Source: Pseudonocardia sulfidoxydans NBRC 16205
Lineage (GTDB): Bacteria > Actinomycetota > Actinomycetes > Mycobacteriales > Pseudonocardiaceae
DNA length: 64,000 nucleotides
Direction: 5' to 3'
NCBI RefSeq assembly: GCF_007989085.1
Contig: NZ_BJVJ01000027.1
Location: 1-64,000 of the forward strand
How positions within the stretch are numbered: the first letter of the stretch is position 1; each line of letters begins with the position of its first letter. The notes under the pieces are model-generated. The model was not told where the DNA came from. It made no database searches and worked only from the letters and a program-made list of their open reading frames with translations. A program made the translations under genes and the position numbers. Positions 26,210 through 33,459 of the stretch are shown one piece after another.

Positions 26210-28660
26210 GTGCGGTGGAGCGGACAGCGGGTCGGGGACGACGGGGTGGGCGGCGATGCGGCGCTGCCAGGGCTGCGCGGGTTGCTGCGCAGCGTACGGA
26301 CGCCGGAGTTCGCCGGCACGGTGTTCCACGAGGTGGAGGCGAAGTCGATGCTGAACAGGGTCCCGGGCGGCTCCCCGATGCCCTTCTCGTGGACGGTCAA
26401 CCCCTATCGCGGCTGTTCGCACGCCTGCGTCTACTGCCTCGACGGTGCGACGCGGGTCCTCCTGGCCGACGGGCGGACGCGTCCCATCGCCGAGCTCGGG
26501 GTGGGCGACGCCGTGCTCGGCACGGAGACGGGGGCCGACGGCGTCCGCCGCTACGTCCGCACCGAGGTCCTCGCGCACTGGGAGACCGACCGGGAGGGGT
26601 GGGAGGTCGAGCTGAGCGACGGGACGCGGCTCGTCACCAGCGGCGAGCACCGCTTCCTCACCGCACGCGGCTGGCGGCACGTGGCGCCGGGGTGGTGTCG
26701 CAGCGGCCGTCGCCCGCACCTGCGTGCGGGGGAGACGATGCTCGGTCCGGGCGCGCCGATGGACGCGCCCGAGTGGACCCCCGGCTACCGGGCCGGATAC
26801 CTGTGCGGTGTCGCGAGGGCCGATGCGGCGCACCCTGCGGCGCACGTGGACGAGATGTTCCCGTCGGAGCGGCTCCCGCTGGCGACGTTGGCGCGGCTGC
26901 ACCGGATGGTGTCGGTCGGCGCCGCGCCCGGCGTGCCGGAGGCCGCGATCTCCGGCCGGCCCGCGGACAGTACTGCTGACGAGGTCGCGGCGGGTGTCGT
27001 GGGTGCGGCCGCGGCACGCGCACCGGCACGGGCCGGCGGGGCGGTGCTGCCGGTCGACGAGACGGGTCCCGCGGCGTCCCCCGGCGGTCGCTGCGGGCCC
27101 GCCGTGCCCGGCCCCGGGCGTGCGCCGGCACCCGGATCGACGCGCCCGGTCCCGGCGGGACGGCCCGCTCCGGCCGGTCCCGGGCGCTGGGCCCGGGTCC
27201 GCAACGAGCCCGGCGTGTGGTCGCCGGCTCCGAACCGCCCGGCGGCGGGTCCGCGGGTCCGGACCCGCGGACCCGGCCGCGAGGGCGGAGAGCCCGGGCC
27301 GCGGCGCGTGCCATTGCCGGCCGGTGGGGGCATCCGTGCGGGAGCGGACGTCCCGGCCGGTCCGAGCGGGTGGCCGCTGCGGCCCGGGCTCGACTGGTGC
27401 GCCGGCTTCGTCGCCGGCGTGCTCGATGCCGCGGGCACCCGCACCACCGATGATCTGGTGGTGCGCGCGGCCGGACAGCGCGGCCACGAGCTCGTCGAGC
27501 ACCTGGTCGCCGCCGGCCGTGCCGTGGGGCTCCGGTTCACCGGTTCGTCCACGGCGCGCGGCGTCGAGGGCACCGGCCGCCGCGGCGGGGTCGTCGAGGC
27601 GGTCCTGCCGGGCGACGCACGCACCGTGGCACGGCTCGTCGGCCGCGTCGACCCGACCTCGGCCGCGGTCCGCGACATGGCCGGTGCGACGGTCGCGGCA
27701 GCGGGTGCGCAGGTGGTCGGGGTGCGTGCGCTGGGTCGGCGGCAGCCGATGTTCGACATCACCACCGGCACGGGCGACTTCGTCGCCGAGGGCGTGATCA
27801 GCCACAACTGCTTCGCCCGCAACACCCACACCTATCTCGACCTCGACGCGGGAGCCGACTTCGACAGCCAGATCGTCGTCAAGGTCAACGCCGCCCGCGT
27901 CCTCGACCGGGAGCTGCGCAGGCCGCGGTGGCGCCGCGAGCCGGTCGCGATGGGCACCAACACCGACCCCTACCAGCGGGCCGAGGGCCGCTACCGGTTG
28001 ATGCCCCCCATCCTGCGGTCGCTCGCCGACACAGGGACACCGTTCTCGGTGCTCACCAAGGGCACCGTCCTCACCCGGGACCTGCCCGACATCGCCGCCG
28101 CGGCCGACGACGTGCCCGTCGGGCTCGGCGTCTCGATCGCGCTGCTCGACGAGGAGCTGCACTCCCGGTTGGAACCGGGCGCGCCGTCACCGCGGGCCCG
28201 GCTCGACCTCGTCCGGCGCATCACCGACGCCGGGCTGCCCTGCGGGGTCATGGTCGCGCCGGTGCTGCCCCTGCTCACCGACTCGGCCGAGGCGCTCGAC
28301 GCAGTGCTGGAGCGGATCGCCGCGGCCGGTGCCACCGGTGCGACCGTGCTGGCGCTGCACCTGCGGCCCGGCACCCGCGAGTGGTTCCTGCAGTGGCTGG
28401 CCCGGGAGCACCCCGGTCTGGTCGAGCGGTACGCGCGGCTCTACCGACGCGGCGCCTACGTCGACGCCGACTACCGCCGGGCGCTGGGGGAGCGGGTCAC
28501 GCCGCTGCTGCGCCGCCACGGCCTCGACCGGCCGGTGACGACGATGCGGCTGCGCGGCCGGGCCGGCGCCCCGGACGCGGACGCCGGCCGCAACCGTGGG
28601 GCAGGGCGTCGGCGGGTCGGGGCTGCGCCGCGCGACGGGGAGCAGCTGAGCCTGCTGTGA
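26210..28660 (+). CDS. Rv2578c-family radical SAM protein, split by an intein
   Basis: 816-residue precursor from GTG 26210 (VRWSGQRVGDD), no Shine-Dalgarno visible. The host protein after splicing is 358 residues: RSVRTPEFAGTVFHEVEAKS, WTVNPYRGCSHACVY, then CFARNTHTYLDLDAGADF. The 4Fe-4S cluster motif CX3CX2C uses Cys69, Cys73 and, only after splicing, the first extein Cys behind the intein (precursor 534). Later parts (AMGTNTDPYQRAEGRYRL, GVSIALLDEELHSRLEPGAP) match the SPL-like radical SAM family. Actinobacterial homologues are annotated as Rv2578c family; the reaction is unknown, though likeness to spore photoproduct lyase and the SOS box suggest a nucleic-acid or damage role. Confidence 0.9.
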   Translation: MRWSGQRVGDDGVGGDAALPGLRGLLRSVRTPEFAGTVFHEVEAKSMLNRVPGGSPMPFSWTVNPYRGCSHACVYCLDGATRVLLADGRTRPIAELGVGDAVLGTETGADGVRRYVRTEVLAHWETDREGWEVELSDGTRLVTSGEHRFLTARGWRHVAPGWCRSGRRPHLRAGETMLGPGAPMDAPEWTPGYRAGYLCGVARADAAHPAAHVDEMFPSERLPLATLARLHRMVSVGAAPGVPEAAISGRPADSTADEVAAGVVGAAAARAPARAGGAVLPVDETGPAASPGGRCGPAVPGPGRAPAPGSTRPVPAGRPAPAGPGRWARVRNEPGVWSPAPNRPAAGPRVRTRGPGREGGEPGPRRVPLPAGGGIRAGADVPAGPSGWPLRPGLDWCAGFVAGVLDAAGTRTTDDLVVRAAGQRGHELVEHLVAAGRAVGLRFTGSSTARGVEGTGRRGGVVEAVLPGDARTVARLVGRVDPTSAAVRDMAGATVAAAGAQVVGVRALGRRQPMFDITTGTGDFVAEGVISHNCFARNTHTYLDLDAGADFDSQIVVKVNAARVLDRELRRPRWRREPVAMGTNTDPYQRAEGRYRLMPPILRSLADTGTPFSVLTKGTVLTRDLPDIAAAADDVPVGLGVSIALLDEELHSRLEPGAPSPRARLDLVRRITDAGLPCGVMVAPVLPLLTDSAEALDAVLERIAAAGATGATVLALHLRPGTREWFLQWLAREHPGLVERYARLYRRGAYVDADYRRALGERVTPLLRRHGLDRPVTTMRLRGRAGAPDADAGRNRGAGRRRVGAAPRDGEQLSLL
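26435..27808 (+). other. Intein (458 aa) inserted before the third Fe-S cysteine
   Basis: Precursor residues 76-533. Splicing block A is CLDGATRVLLADGRTRPIAE with Cys1; block B is VTSGEHRFLT with His72; blocks F and G are MFDITTGTGDFVAEGVISHN, ending His457-Asn458, followed by extein Cys+1. All residues needed for class 1 splicing are present. The middle has two LAGLIDADG-like motifs, GYLCGVARADAAH (121-133, degenerate) and WCAGFVAGVLDAAGT (321-335, with one Asp kept). Between them, residues about 175-315 are low-complexity Pro/Gly/Ala/Arg with no endonuclease-like sequence. The homing endonuclease is probably inactive. Confidence 0.93.
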
Positions 28661-28866
28661 GAACCGTTGCGCAGCAACGACTGCCACGTCCGGTTCGCGA
28701 GCAGGCCGGTGCCGCGACGGACGCCAGGACGACGATCCGCGAGCGGCCGGGAACGTGCGCGACCGACGATGTCGGGGTGCGCCGACCGCGCGCCGCCGCG
28801 CGGTATTCGCGGTCTGCTTCGGACATGTGGGTTGGGCCTGGGCCGCGACGGGTAAGGTCCACCACG

Positions 28867-30063
28867 ATGGTTCGTGACCTGGCCGACTTCCCCAGGCCGG
28901 TGCTCGCGGCGCTGGCGGCTGCGGAGCGCCTGCTGACCCGCCGGTACGGCGCGTCGGTCGTGCTCGCCGATCCCGAGGACCTCGGCGGCAGCGACCGGTC
29001 CGTGGTGGCGCGCGCCCGCGTGGCGCGCAACCCGTTCTCGATGCGGCGCAGCGTCGTGGTCAAGCACTACGTGGCCGAGCCCGACGTCGACCGGCCCGAT
29101 CCGTTCCACTTCGAGGTCGCCAGCTGCCAGCTGTTCACCGCGCTGCCCGCCGACTCCCGGCCCAGCCCCGTGATCATCGCCCACGACCCGCAGGCCCGGC
29201 TCCTCGTCCTCGAGGACCTCGGGCGCAGCTCCACCCTCGCCGACAAGCTCTTCGGGCCCGACCCCGCCGCCGCGCGGCGCTATCTCGTCGGCTGGGCCCG
29301 CGCCCTCGGCCGGATGCAGGCCGCCACCGCCGGCCGGGAGAACGACTTCGGGGCGCTGCTGCGCAGGCTCGGGGAGAAGGCCTGGCGCGACCCCATCGCC
29401 GACGAGGCCCGCGCCGCCATCGCGGGGGTGCCCGAGCTGCTGCAGTCGGTCCTCGGGGTGACCACCACGGCCGCGGCCCAGGCCCAGGCGCACGAGACCG
29501 CGCGGCTGCTCGGTGGCACCCGATACCGGGCGTTCAGCCCGTCCGACACCTGCCCCGACAACAATCTCGTCACCAGCCGCGGCGTCCGGTTCGTCGATTT
29601 CGAATGGGGCTGCTTCCGCGACGTCGCGCTCGACGCCGCCTACTTCCGGGTCCCGTTCCCCGGCTGCCGGGCCAGCTTCGCGATGCCCGACGGCATGAGC
29701 GAGGCGATGCTCGAGGCCTGGCGCGACGAGATCGCCGTCGTCTGGCCCGACCTGGACGACCCGCTGCGCCTCGACCGCCGGCTCCTCGACGCCCAGCTGC
29801 TGTGGGTGTGGCTCTGCACGTGGTGGTTCCTGCCCCGCATCCGGGAGCGCGACACGTCGGTCGGCCCGGAGACGGGCCGGTCACCGCGGATCAGCACCGC
29901 ACTGTGCGACTACTGGCACCGTCTCAGCGCCGCCGCGGCCGAGGCGGAGGGGCTGGGCGCGACGGTGGAGCTCGCCGAGTCGATCACCGCGGCGTTGCGT
30001 GCCAGGTTCTCCGACGCCCCCGCCGCGCTGCCGCTCTACCCGGCGTTCCGCGGCACGGTCTGA
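28867..30063 (+). CDS. Aminoglycoside-phosphotransferase/choline-kinase-like protein
   Basis: 398 residues from ATG 28867. Kinase-like landmarks are an N-lobe with VVVKHYV (probable ATP-binding Lys), LLVLEDLG, then the catalytic-loop equivalent SPSDTCPDNN (Asp227, Asn232) instead of the usual HGDxxxxN, and VRFVDFEWGCFRDVALDAAY for the Mg2+-binding Asp. The His of the HxD loop is replaced by Ser, but the Asp and Asn remain, so activity is possible. Such proteins phosphorylate small hydroxyl compounds; the substrate is unknown. It lies 206 bases after the radical SAM gene. Confidence 0.82.
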   Translation: MVRDLADFPRPVLAALAAAERLLTRRYGASVVLADPEDLGGSDRSVVARARVARNPFSMRRSVVVKHYVAEPDVDRPDPFHFEVASCQLFTALPADSRPSPVIIAHDPQARLLVLEDLGRSSTLADKLFGPDPAAARRYLVGWARALGRMQAATAGRENDFGALLRRLGEKAWRDPIADEARAAIAGVPELLQSVLGVTTTAAAQAQAHETARLLGGTRYRAFSPSDTCPDNNLVTSRGVRFVDFEWGCFRDVALDAAYFRVPFPGCRASFAMPDGMSEAMLEAWRDEIAVVWPDLDDPLRLDRRLLDAQLLWVWLCTWWFLPRIRERDTSVGPETGRSPRISTALCDYWHRLSAAAAEAEGLGATVELAESITAALRARFSDAPAALPLYPAFRGTV

Positions 30064-30175
30064 GCCGCGCCACCGGGCCCGTGCGGGGGCCGGGGCACCT
30101 GACGTTCGGCCGGTCGCCTGCGGCGCGTCACCGCACGCACATCGCGGGTCAGGGCTCGCGCGCGATCGTGAGGGC

Positions 30176-31246
30176 GTGACCGCACCGTCTGCCCCGTCGT
30201 TGCGTGCCGAACCCACCGCGTCCGGGCGCCCGCGTGGCCCGGAGCCCGCCCGTCCCCACAACCCGCGGCCCGGTCGCCCGGCGGGACCGTCGGCCCCGCC
30301 GCGGCGCGCCGTCGCACGGCTCGTCGTCCTCGGCGACTCGGCGGCCGTCGGCATCGGCGACCCGGTCGACGGAGGGTGGCGCGGGTTCCCCGTGCTGCTC
30401 CACGACGCGCTCGGCCCGGGGTGCGTCCTCGACAACCGGGCACGGTCCGGCGCCCGGATGGGCTGTGTGGTGCGCGAGCAGCTCCCCGCAGCGATCGACG
30501 CTGCAGCTCGCGACGCAGCCGCGCTCACCCCAGCCGCGCGCACCCCAGCCGCGCTCACCCCAGCAGCGCTCACCCCAGCCGGCGCGGCACTGGTCGACGT
30601 CGCCGTCGTCTGCGCCGGCATGAACGACACGCTGCGCGCCGACTTCGACCCCGTCGCCGTCGAGGCCGACTGCGCCGCGACGATCTCGGCGCTGCGGGCG
30701 TCGGGTGCGTTGGTCGTCGTCATGCGCTACCACGACCACACCCGGGTGTTCCGGCTGCCGGCGCCGCTGCGACGGGCGCTGCACGCCCGGATCACCGCGC
30801 TCAACACCGCGATCGACGCAGCAGCCCAGCGGGCAGGCGCGGCGGTCCTGGATCTCGGCGAGCTGCCCGGCCGCTACGACACCTCGGCGTGGGCGGTCGA
30901 CCGGCTCCACCCGTCGGAGCTGGGCCACCGCACGCTCGCCGCGGCGATCACGGCCATCGTCGCGGGGACCTACGACGTCGCCGGGCCCGTGTCGCTGACC
31001 TGCGCGGGCGGTCGGCGGGTCACCGCCGCGCACCGGGTGGCGTGGCTCGTCGTCAAGGGAGTGCCGTGGCTGGTGCGCCGCGGACGCGGCCTCGGTCCCG
31101 TGATCCTCACCGGGCTGGTCGACGGCCTGCGCGCCGGTCGCGACGCCGGTCCGCGCGTGCGGGACGCAGCGGCGCCGGTCCACGGGGCGCCCGTCCACGA
31201 GCTCCCGGCCGGACCCGAGGCCGTGGAGGTCCGCGCCGCGGGCTGA
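30176..31246 (+). CDS. SGNH/GDSL-type esterase
   Basis: 356 residues from GTG 30176 (weak ribosome site, start uncertain). The SGNH blocks are VVLGDSAAVGIGD (nucleophile Ser55), the oxyanion Gly in DNRARSGAR, CAGMNDTLR (block III Asn) and DRLHPSELGHR (Asp242, His245). A 20-residue Ala-Leu-Thr-Pro repeat (about 115-134) interrupts the fold after AIDAAARDA. No signal peptide is clear, and residues 1-45 are Pro/Arg-rich. The family hydrolyses esters of lipids or carbohydrates. The open frame ends three bases before a long palindrome. Confidence 0.85.
   Translation: MTAPSAPSLRAEPTASGRPRGPEPARPHNPRPGRPAGPSAPPRRAVARLVVLGDSAAVGIGDPVDGGWRGFPVLLHDALGPGCVLDNRARSGARMGCVVREQLPAAIDAAARDAAALTPAARTPAALTPAALTPAGAALVDVAVVCAGMNDTLRADFDPVAVEADCAATISALRASGALVVVMRYHDHTRVFRLPAPLRRALHARITALNTAIDAAAQRAGAAVLDLGELPGRYDTSAWAVDRLHPSELGHRTLAAAITAIVAGTYDVAGPVSLTCAGGRRVTAAHRVAWLVVKGVPWLVRRGRGLGPVILTGLVDGLRAGRDAGPRVRDAAAPVHGAPVHELPAGPEAVEVRAAG
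30518..30577. repeat. Four 15-bp tandem repeats inside the SGNH gene
   Basis: Units GCCGCGCTCACCCCA, GCCGCGCGCACCCCA, GCCGCGCTCACCCCA and GCAGCGCTCACCCCA stand in phase with the reading frame and encode Ala-Ala-(Leu/Arg)-Thr-Pro four times. Copy number could vary without a frameshift. Confidence 0.9.
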
Positions 31247-31248
31247 CA

Positions 31249-31317
31249 CCCCGCCGAGTTCGACACCGGCCTGGCCCGGGTGCCGCCGGGAGCAGTCCGA
31301 CGTCGAACCCGGCGGGG
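31249..31317. repeat. Intergenic palindrome, copy 1
   Basis: The arm CCCCGCCGAGTTCGAC at 31249-31264 pairs with GTCGAACCCGGCGGGG at 31302-31317 (one G-T mismatch) three bases after the SGNH stop. It shares GAGTTCGAC and GGAGCAGTC with the copy at 58996-59060. It may act as a terminator or 3' end element for the converging genes. Confidence 0.7.
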
Positions 31318-31322
31318 GCAGG

Positions 31323-31535
31323 TCAGGCGGCTCGGGCGGGGGCGGGCGCGGCGGCGGGCTCGGGCGCGAGGAGGGCCTCGATGTGCCAGAGCTGCTCGCG
31401 GGTGCAGTCGCCGCAGGTGTGGACGACCGTGCCGTCGGCGAGGTGCTCGCTGCTCCAGGCGAGCCCGCGGGCGTCGGTGGCGGTCCGCGGCCGGGCACAG
31501 CGGGGGCAGGTTCCGAGACTGCTCGTGGCGTCCAT
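31323..31535 (-). CDS. Small zinc-ribbon protein
   Basis: 70 residues from ATG 31535. Two Cys pairs, TCPRCARP near the start and HTCGDCTREQLWHIEALL after 30 residues, form a zinc ribbon; the C-terminus is an Ala/Pro tail. No function can be assigned. The gene is convergent with the SGNH gene, and a pair of tandem TTGCGCAA palindromes lies just upstream of its start, suggesting that it is regulated. Confidence 0.7.
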   Translation of the reverse strand: MDATSSLGTCPRCARPRTATDARGLAWSSEHLADGTVVHTCGDCTREQLWHIEALLAPEPAAAPAPARAA

Positions 31536-31544
31536 GGGTCCAGG

Positions 31545-31570
31545 GTTGCGCAACGGTGTTGCGCAACGGT
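31545..31570. promoter_or_regulatory. Tandem TTGCGCAA palindromes upstream of the zinc-ribbon gene
   Basis: GTTGCGCAACGGT occurs twice back to back (31545-31557, 31558-31570), each with the perfect palindrome TTGCGCAA. A looser TTGC-N6-GCAA lies at 31602-31615. They begin 10 bases upstream of the gene start, where an operator would be expected. Confidence 0.6.
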
Positions 31571-31735
31571 GAACGACACCCGCCGTTCGGCGTCGGAGGC
31601 ATTGCGATCGTGCAACTCCGCTCGGCCCCCGACGGTCGGCGCCCGGACGGTCCGCCCCGCGACAGTCGGAGGTCCGACCGTCGCGCGCCCGCAATCGTCG
31701 AGCCCGCCAGGACGTCGGACCCGGCGCGACAACGC

Positions 31736-31803
31736 AGGGTCAGAGGCTCTGCGGGATCGGAGGCTCTGCAGGATCAGAGGCTCTGCCGGGTCACAGGCTC
31801 TGC
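31736..31803. repeat. Four 17-bp tandem repeats covering an aminotransferase stop codon
   Basis: Units AGGGTCAGAGGCTCTGC, GGGATCGGAGGCTCTGC, AGGATCAGAGGCTCTGC and CGGGTCACAGGCTCTGC. Read on the minus strand, the last unit (31787-31803) supplies the final codons Gln-Ser-Leu and the TGA of the aminotransferase; the other three lie downstream of it. Confidence 0.88.
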
Positions 31804-32945
31804 AGGAACGCCGCCATCCGGTCGACCGCCGTCTCCAGCTGGGGGAGCGCGGTGGCGTAGGAGCAGCGGACGTGCCCCTCGCCGGACGGTCCGAAGACGT
31901 TGCCCGGCACGACGGCGACGCCCTGCTCCTTGAGCAGCCGCTCGGCGAAGGTCTCGGAGTCGAGACCGGAGGACCGGATGCTCGGGAAGGCGTAGAACGC
32001 GCCGTCGGGCTCCGGGCACTCCAGCCCGATCTCGCGCAGCCCCTTCACGAACACGCGGCGGCGGCGGTCGTAGTCGGCCACCATCTCCGAGACGTCGGTC
32101 TCGGCCGAGGTCAGCGCTTCGACCGCGGCGAGCTGGGAGACGTGCGGCGCGCACAGCATCGTGTACTGGTGCACCCGCACGCACAGCTCGGCGACGGCCT
32201 GCGGCGCGCAGATCCAGCCGACGCGCCAGCCCGTCATGGCCTGGGCCTTGGAGAACCCGCCGAGGACGACGGTGCGCTCGCGTGCCTCGGGGACGGCGCC
32301 CAGGCAGGTGTGGCTGCCGTTGTACGTGAGCCGGTCGTAGATCTCGTCGGAGATCAGGTACAGGTCGTGCTTCTCGGCGAGGCGGGCGAGGGCCTGCAGG
32401 GTCTCGCGGGGCTGCACGGCGCCGGTCGGGTTGGCGGGCGACCCGATCAGGATGGCCTTGGTGCGTGGGGTGATCGCGGCGGCGACGACGTCGACGTCGA
32501 CGGTGAAGCGGTCCTCCCAGCGCGTCGGCACCCGCACCGTGGTGCCGCCGGCGAAGGCGACGCACGGCTCGTAGGCGACGTAGCAGGGCTCCGGGACGAT
32601 CACCTCGTCGCCGGGGTTGAGCAGCACCCGCAGGGCCAGGTCGAGGCCCTCGGACACACCGGTGGTGATGAGGCACTCGGTGTCCCACTCGTACTCGGCG
32701 CTGTAGCGCTGCTGCAGGTCCGAGCAGATCAGCATGCGCAGCGCGGGCAGCCCGGCGTTGGACGTGTACGTCGTGTATCCGTGCTCGAGGGCGTAGATGC
32801 CGGCCTCGCGGATGCGCCACGGCGTCACGAAGTCGGGTTCGCCGACGCCGAGGGAGATCACGTCGTCCATCTCGGCGGCGATGTCGAAGAACCGCCGGAT
32901 GCCCGAGGGCGGGCACGCGGCGATGACCTCGTTGAGGGGCTTCAC
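31791..32945 (-). CDS. PLP-dependent class I/II aminotransferase (A)
   Basis: 384 residues from GTG 32945. Fold-type I aminotransferase marks are ISLGVGEPDFVTPWRIREA, the Tyr in GYTTYTSNAGLPALR, SPANPTGAV, DEIYDRLTY and the PLP lysine in VLGGFSKAQAMTGWRVGW, with the substrate-carboxylate Arg near VRCSYA. Actinobacterial relatives are annotated as aspartate- or aromatic-type aminotransferases; specificity is not readable. It is the last of three tightly spaced minus-strand genes (aminotransferase B, Lrp, this gene), 11 bases after the Lrp gene. Its stop lies in a 17-bp repeat array. Confidence 0.92.
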   Translation of the reverse strand: MKPLNEVIAACPPSGIRRFFDIAAEMDDVISLGVGEPDFVTPWRIREAGIYALEHGYTTYTSNAGLPALRMLICSDLQQRYSAEYEWDTECLITTGVSEGLDLALRVLLNPGDEVIVPEPCYVAYEPCVAFAGGTTVRVPTRWEDRFTVDVDVVAAAITPRTKAILIGSPANPTGAVQPRETLQALARLAEKHDLYLISDEIYDRLTYNGSHTCLGAVPEARERTVVLGGFSKAQAMTGWRVGWICAPQAVAELCVRVHQYTMLCAPHVSQLAAVEALTSAETDVSEMVADYDRRRRVFVKGLREIGLECPEPDGAFYAFPSIRSSGLDSETFAERLLKEQGVAVVPGNVFGPSGEGHVRCSYATALPQLETAVDRMAAFLQSL

Positions 32946-32956
32946 GGGGTCCGCTC

Positions 32957-33448
32957 CTACGGGGTGACGCGGAGCCGGTGGTCGGGCTCCGGCTCGGCGA
33001 AGACGTCGCCGTCGCGCTTGTGGGTCTTGAGGACGAAGTGCGTCGCGGTCGACATGACCCGGTCGATGGTGGACAGCCGCTGGCTGACGAAGTCGCTGAC
33101 GGCGCGGATGTCGCGGCCCACGACGGTGCAGCGCAGGTCGTGCCCGCCGGACACGAGGTGCACGCTGGTGACCTCGTCGAAGCGCGAGATGCGCAGGGCG
33201 ACGTCGTCGAACCCGACGCCGCGGGCCGGGGCGACGGAGACGTCGATGAAGGCGACGACCTTCTCCCGCGAGATGGCGTCGTCGACGGACTCCCAGTCGA
33301 CGACGGCCTTGTAGCGGCGGATGACGCCGCTGGCCTCCCACTCCGCGATCCGGGCGGACACCTCCTCGACGGGCAGGCCCAGCATCGTGGCGATGGTGTC
33401 GTGGCTCAACGAGGAGTCGCGTTCCAGCAATTCGAGGATCTCCCGCAC
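32957..33448 (-). CDS. Lrp/AsnC-family transcriptional regulator
   Basis: 163 residues from GTG 33448 (a TTG at 33457 is also possible). The N-terminal winged helix has LLERDSSLSHDTIATMLGLP and VEEVSARIAEWEASGVIRRY. A C-terminal ligand-binding RAM/ACT domain follows (VVAFIDVSVAP, VTSVHLVSGGHDLRCTVVG). It lies between two aminotransferase genes with gaps of about 11 bases, so it likely senses an amino acid made or used by them and regulates this cluster. The ligand is unknown. Confidence 0.9.
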   Translation of the reverse strand: MREILELLERDSSLSHDTIATMLGLPVEEVSARIAEWEASGVIRRYKAVVDWESVDDAISREKVVAFIDVSVAPARGVGFDDVALRISRFDEVTSVHLVSGGHDLRCTVVGRDIRAVSDFVSQRLSTIDRVMSTATHFVLKTHKRDGDVFAEPEPDHRLRVTP

Positions 33449-33459
33449 GATCGACAACC

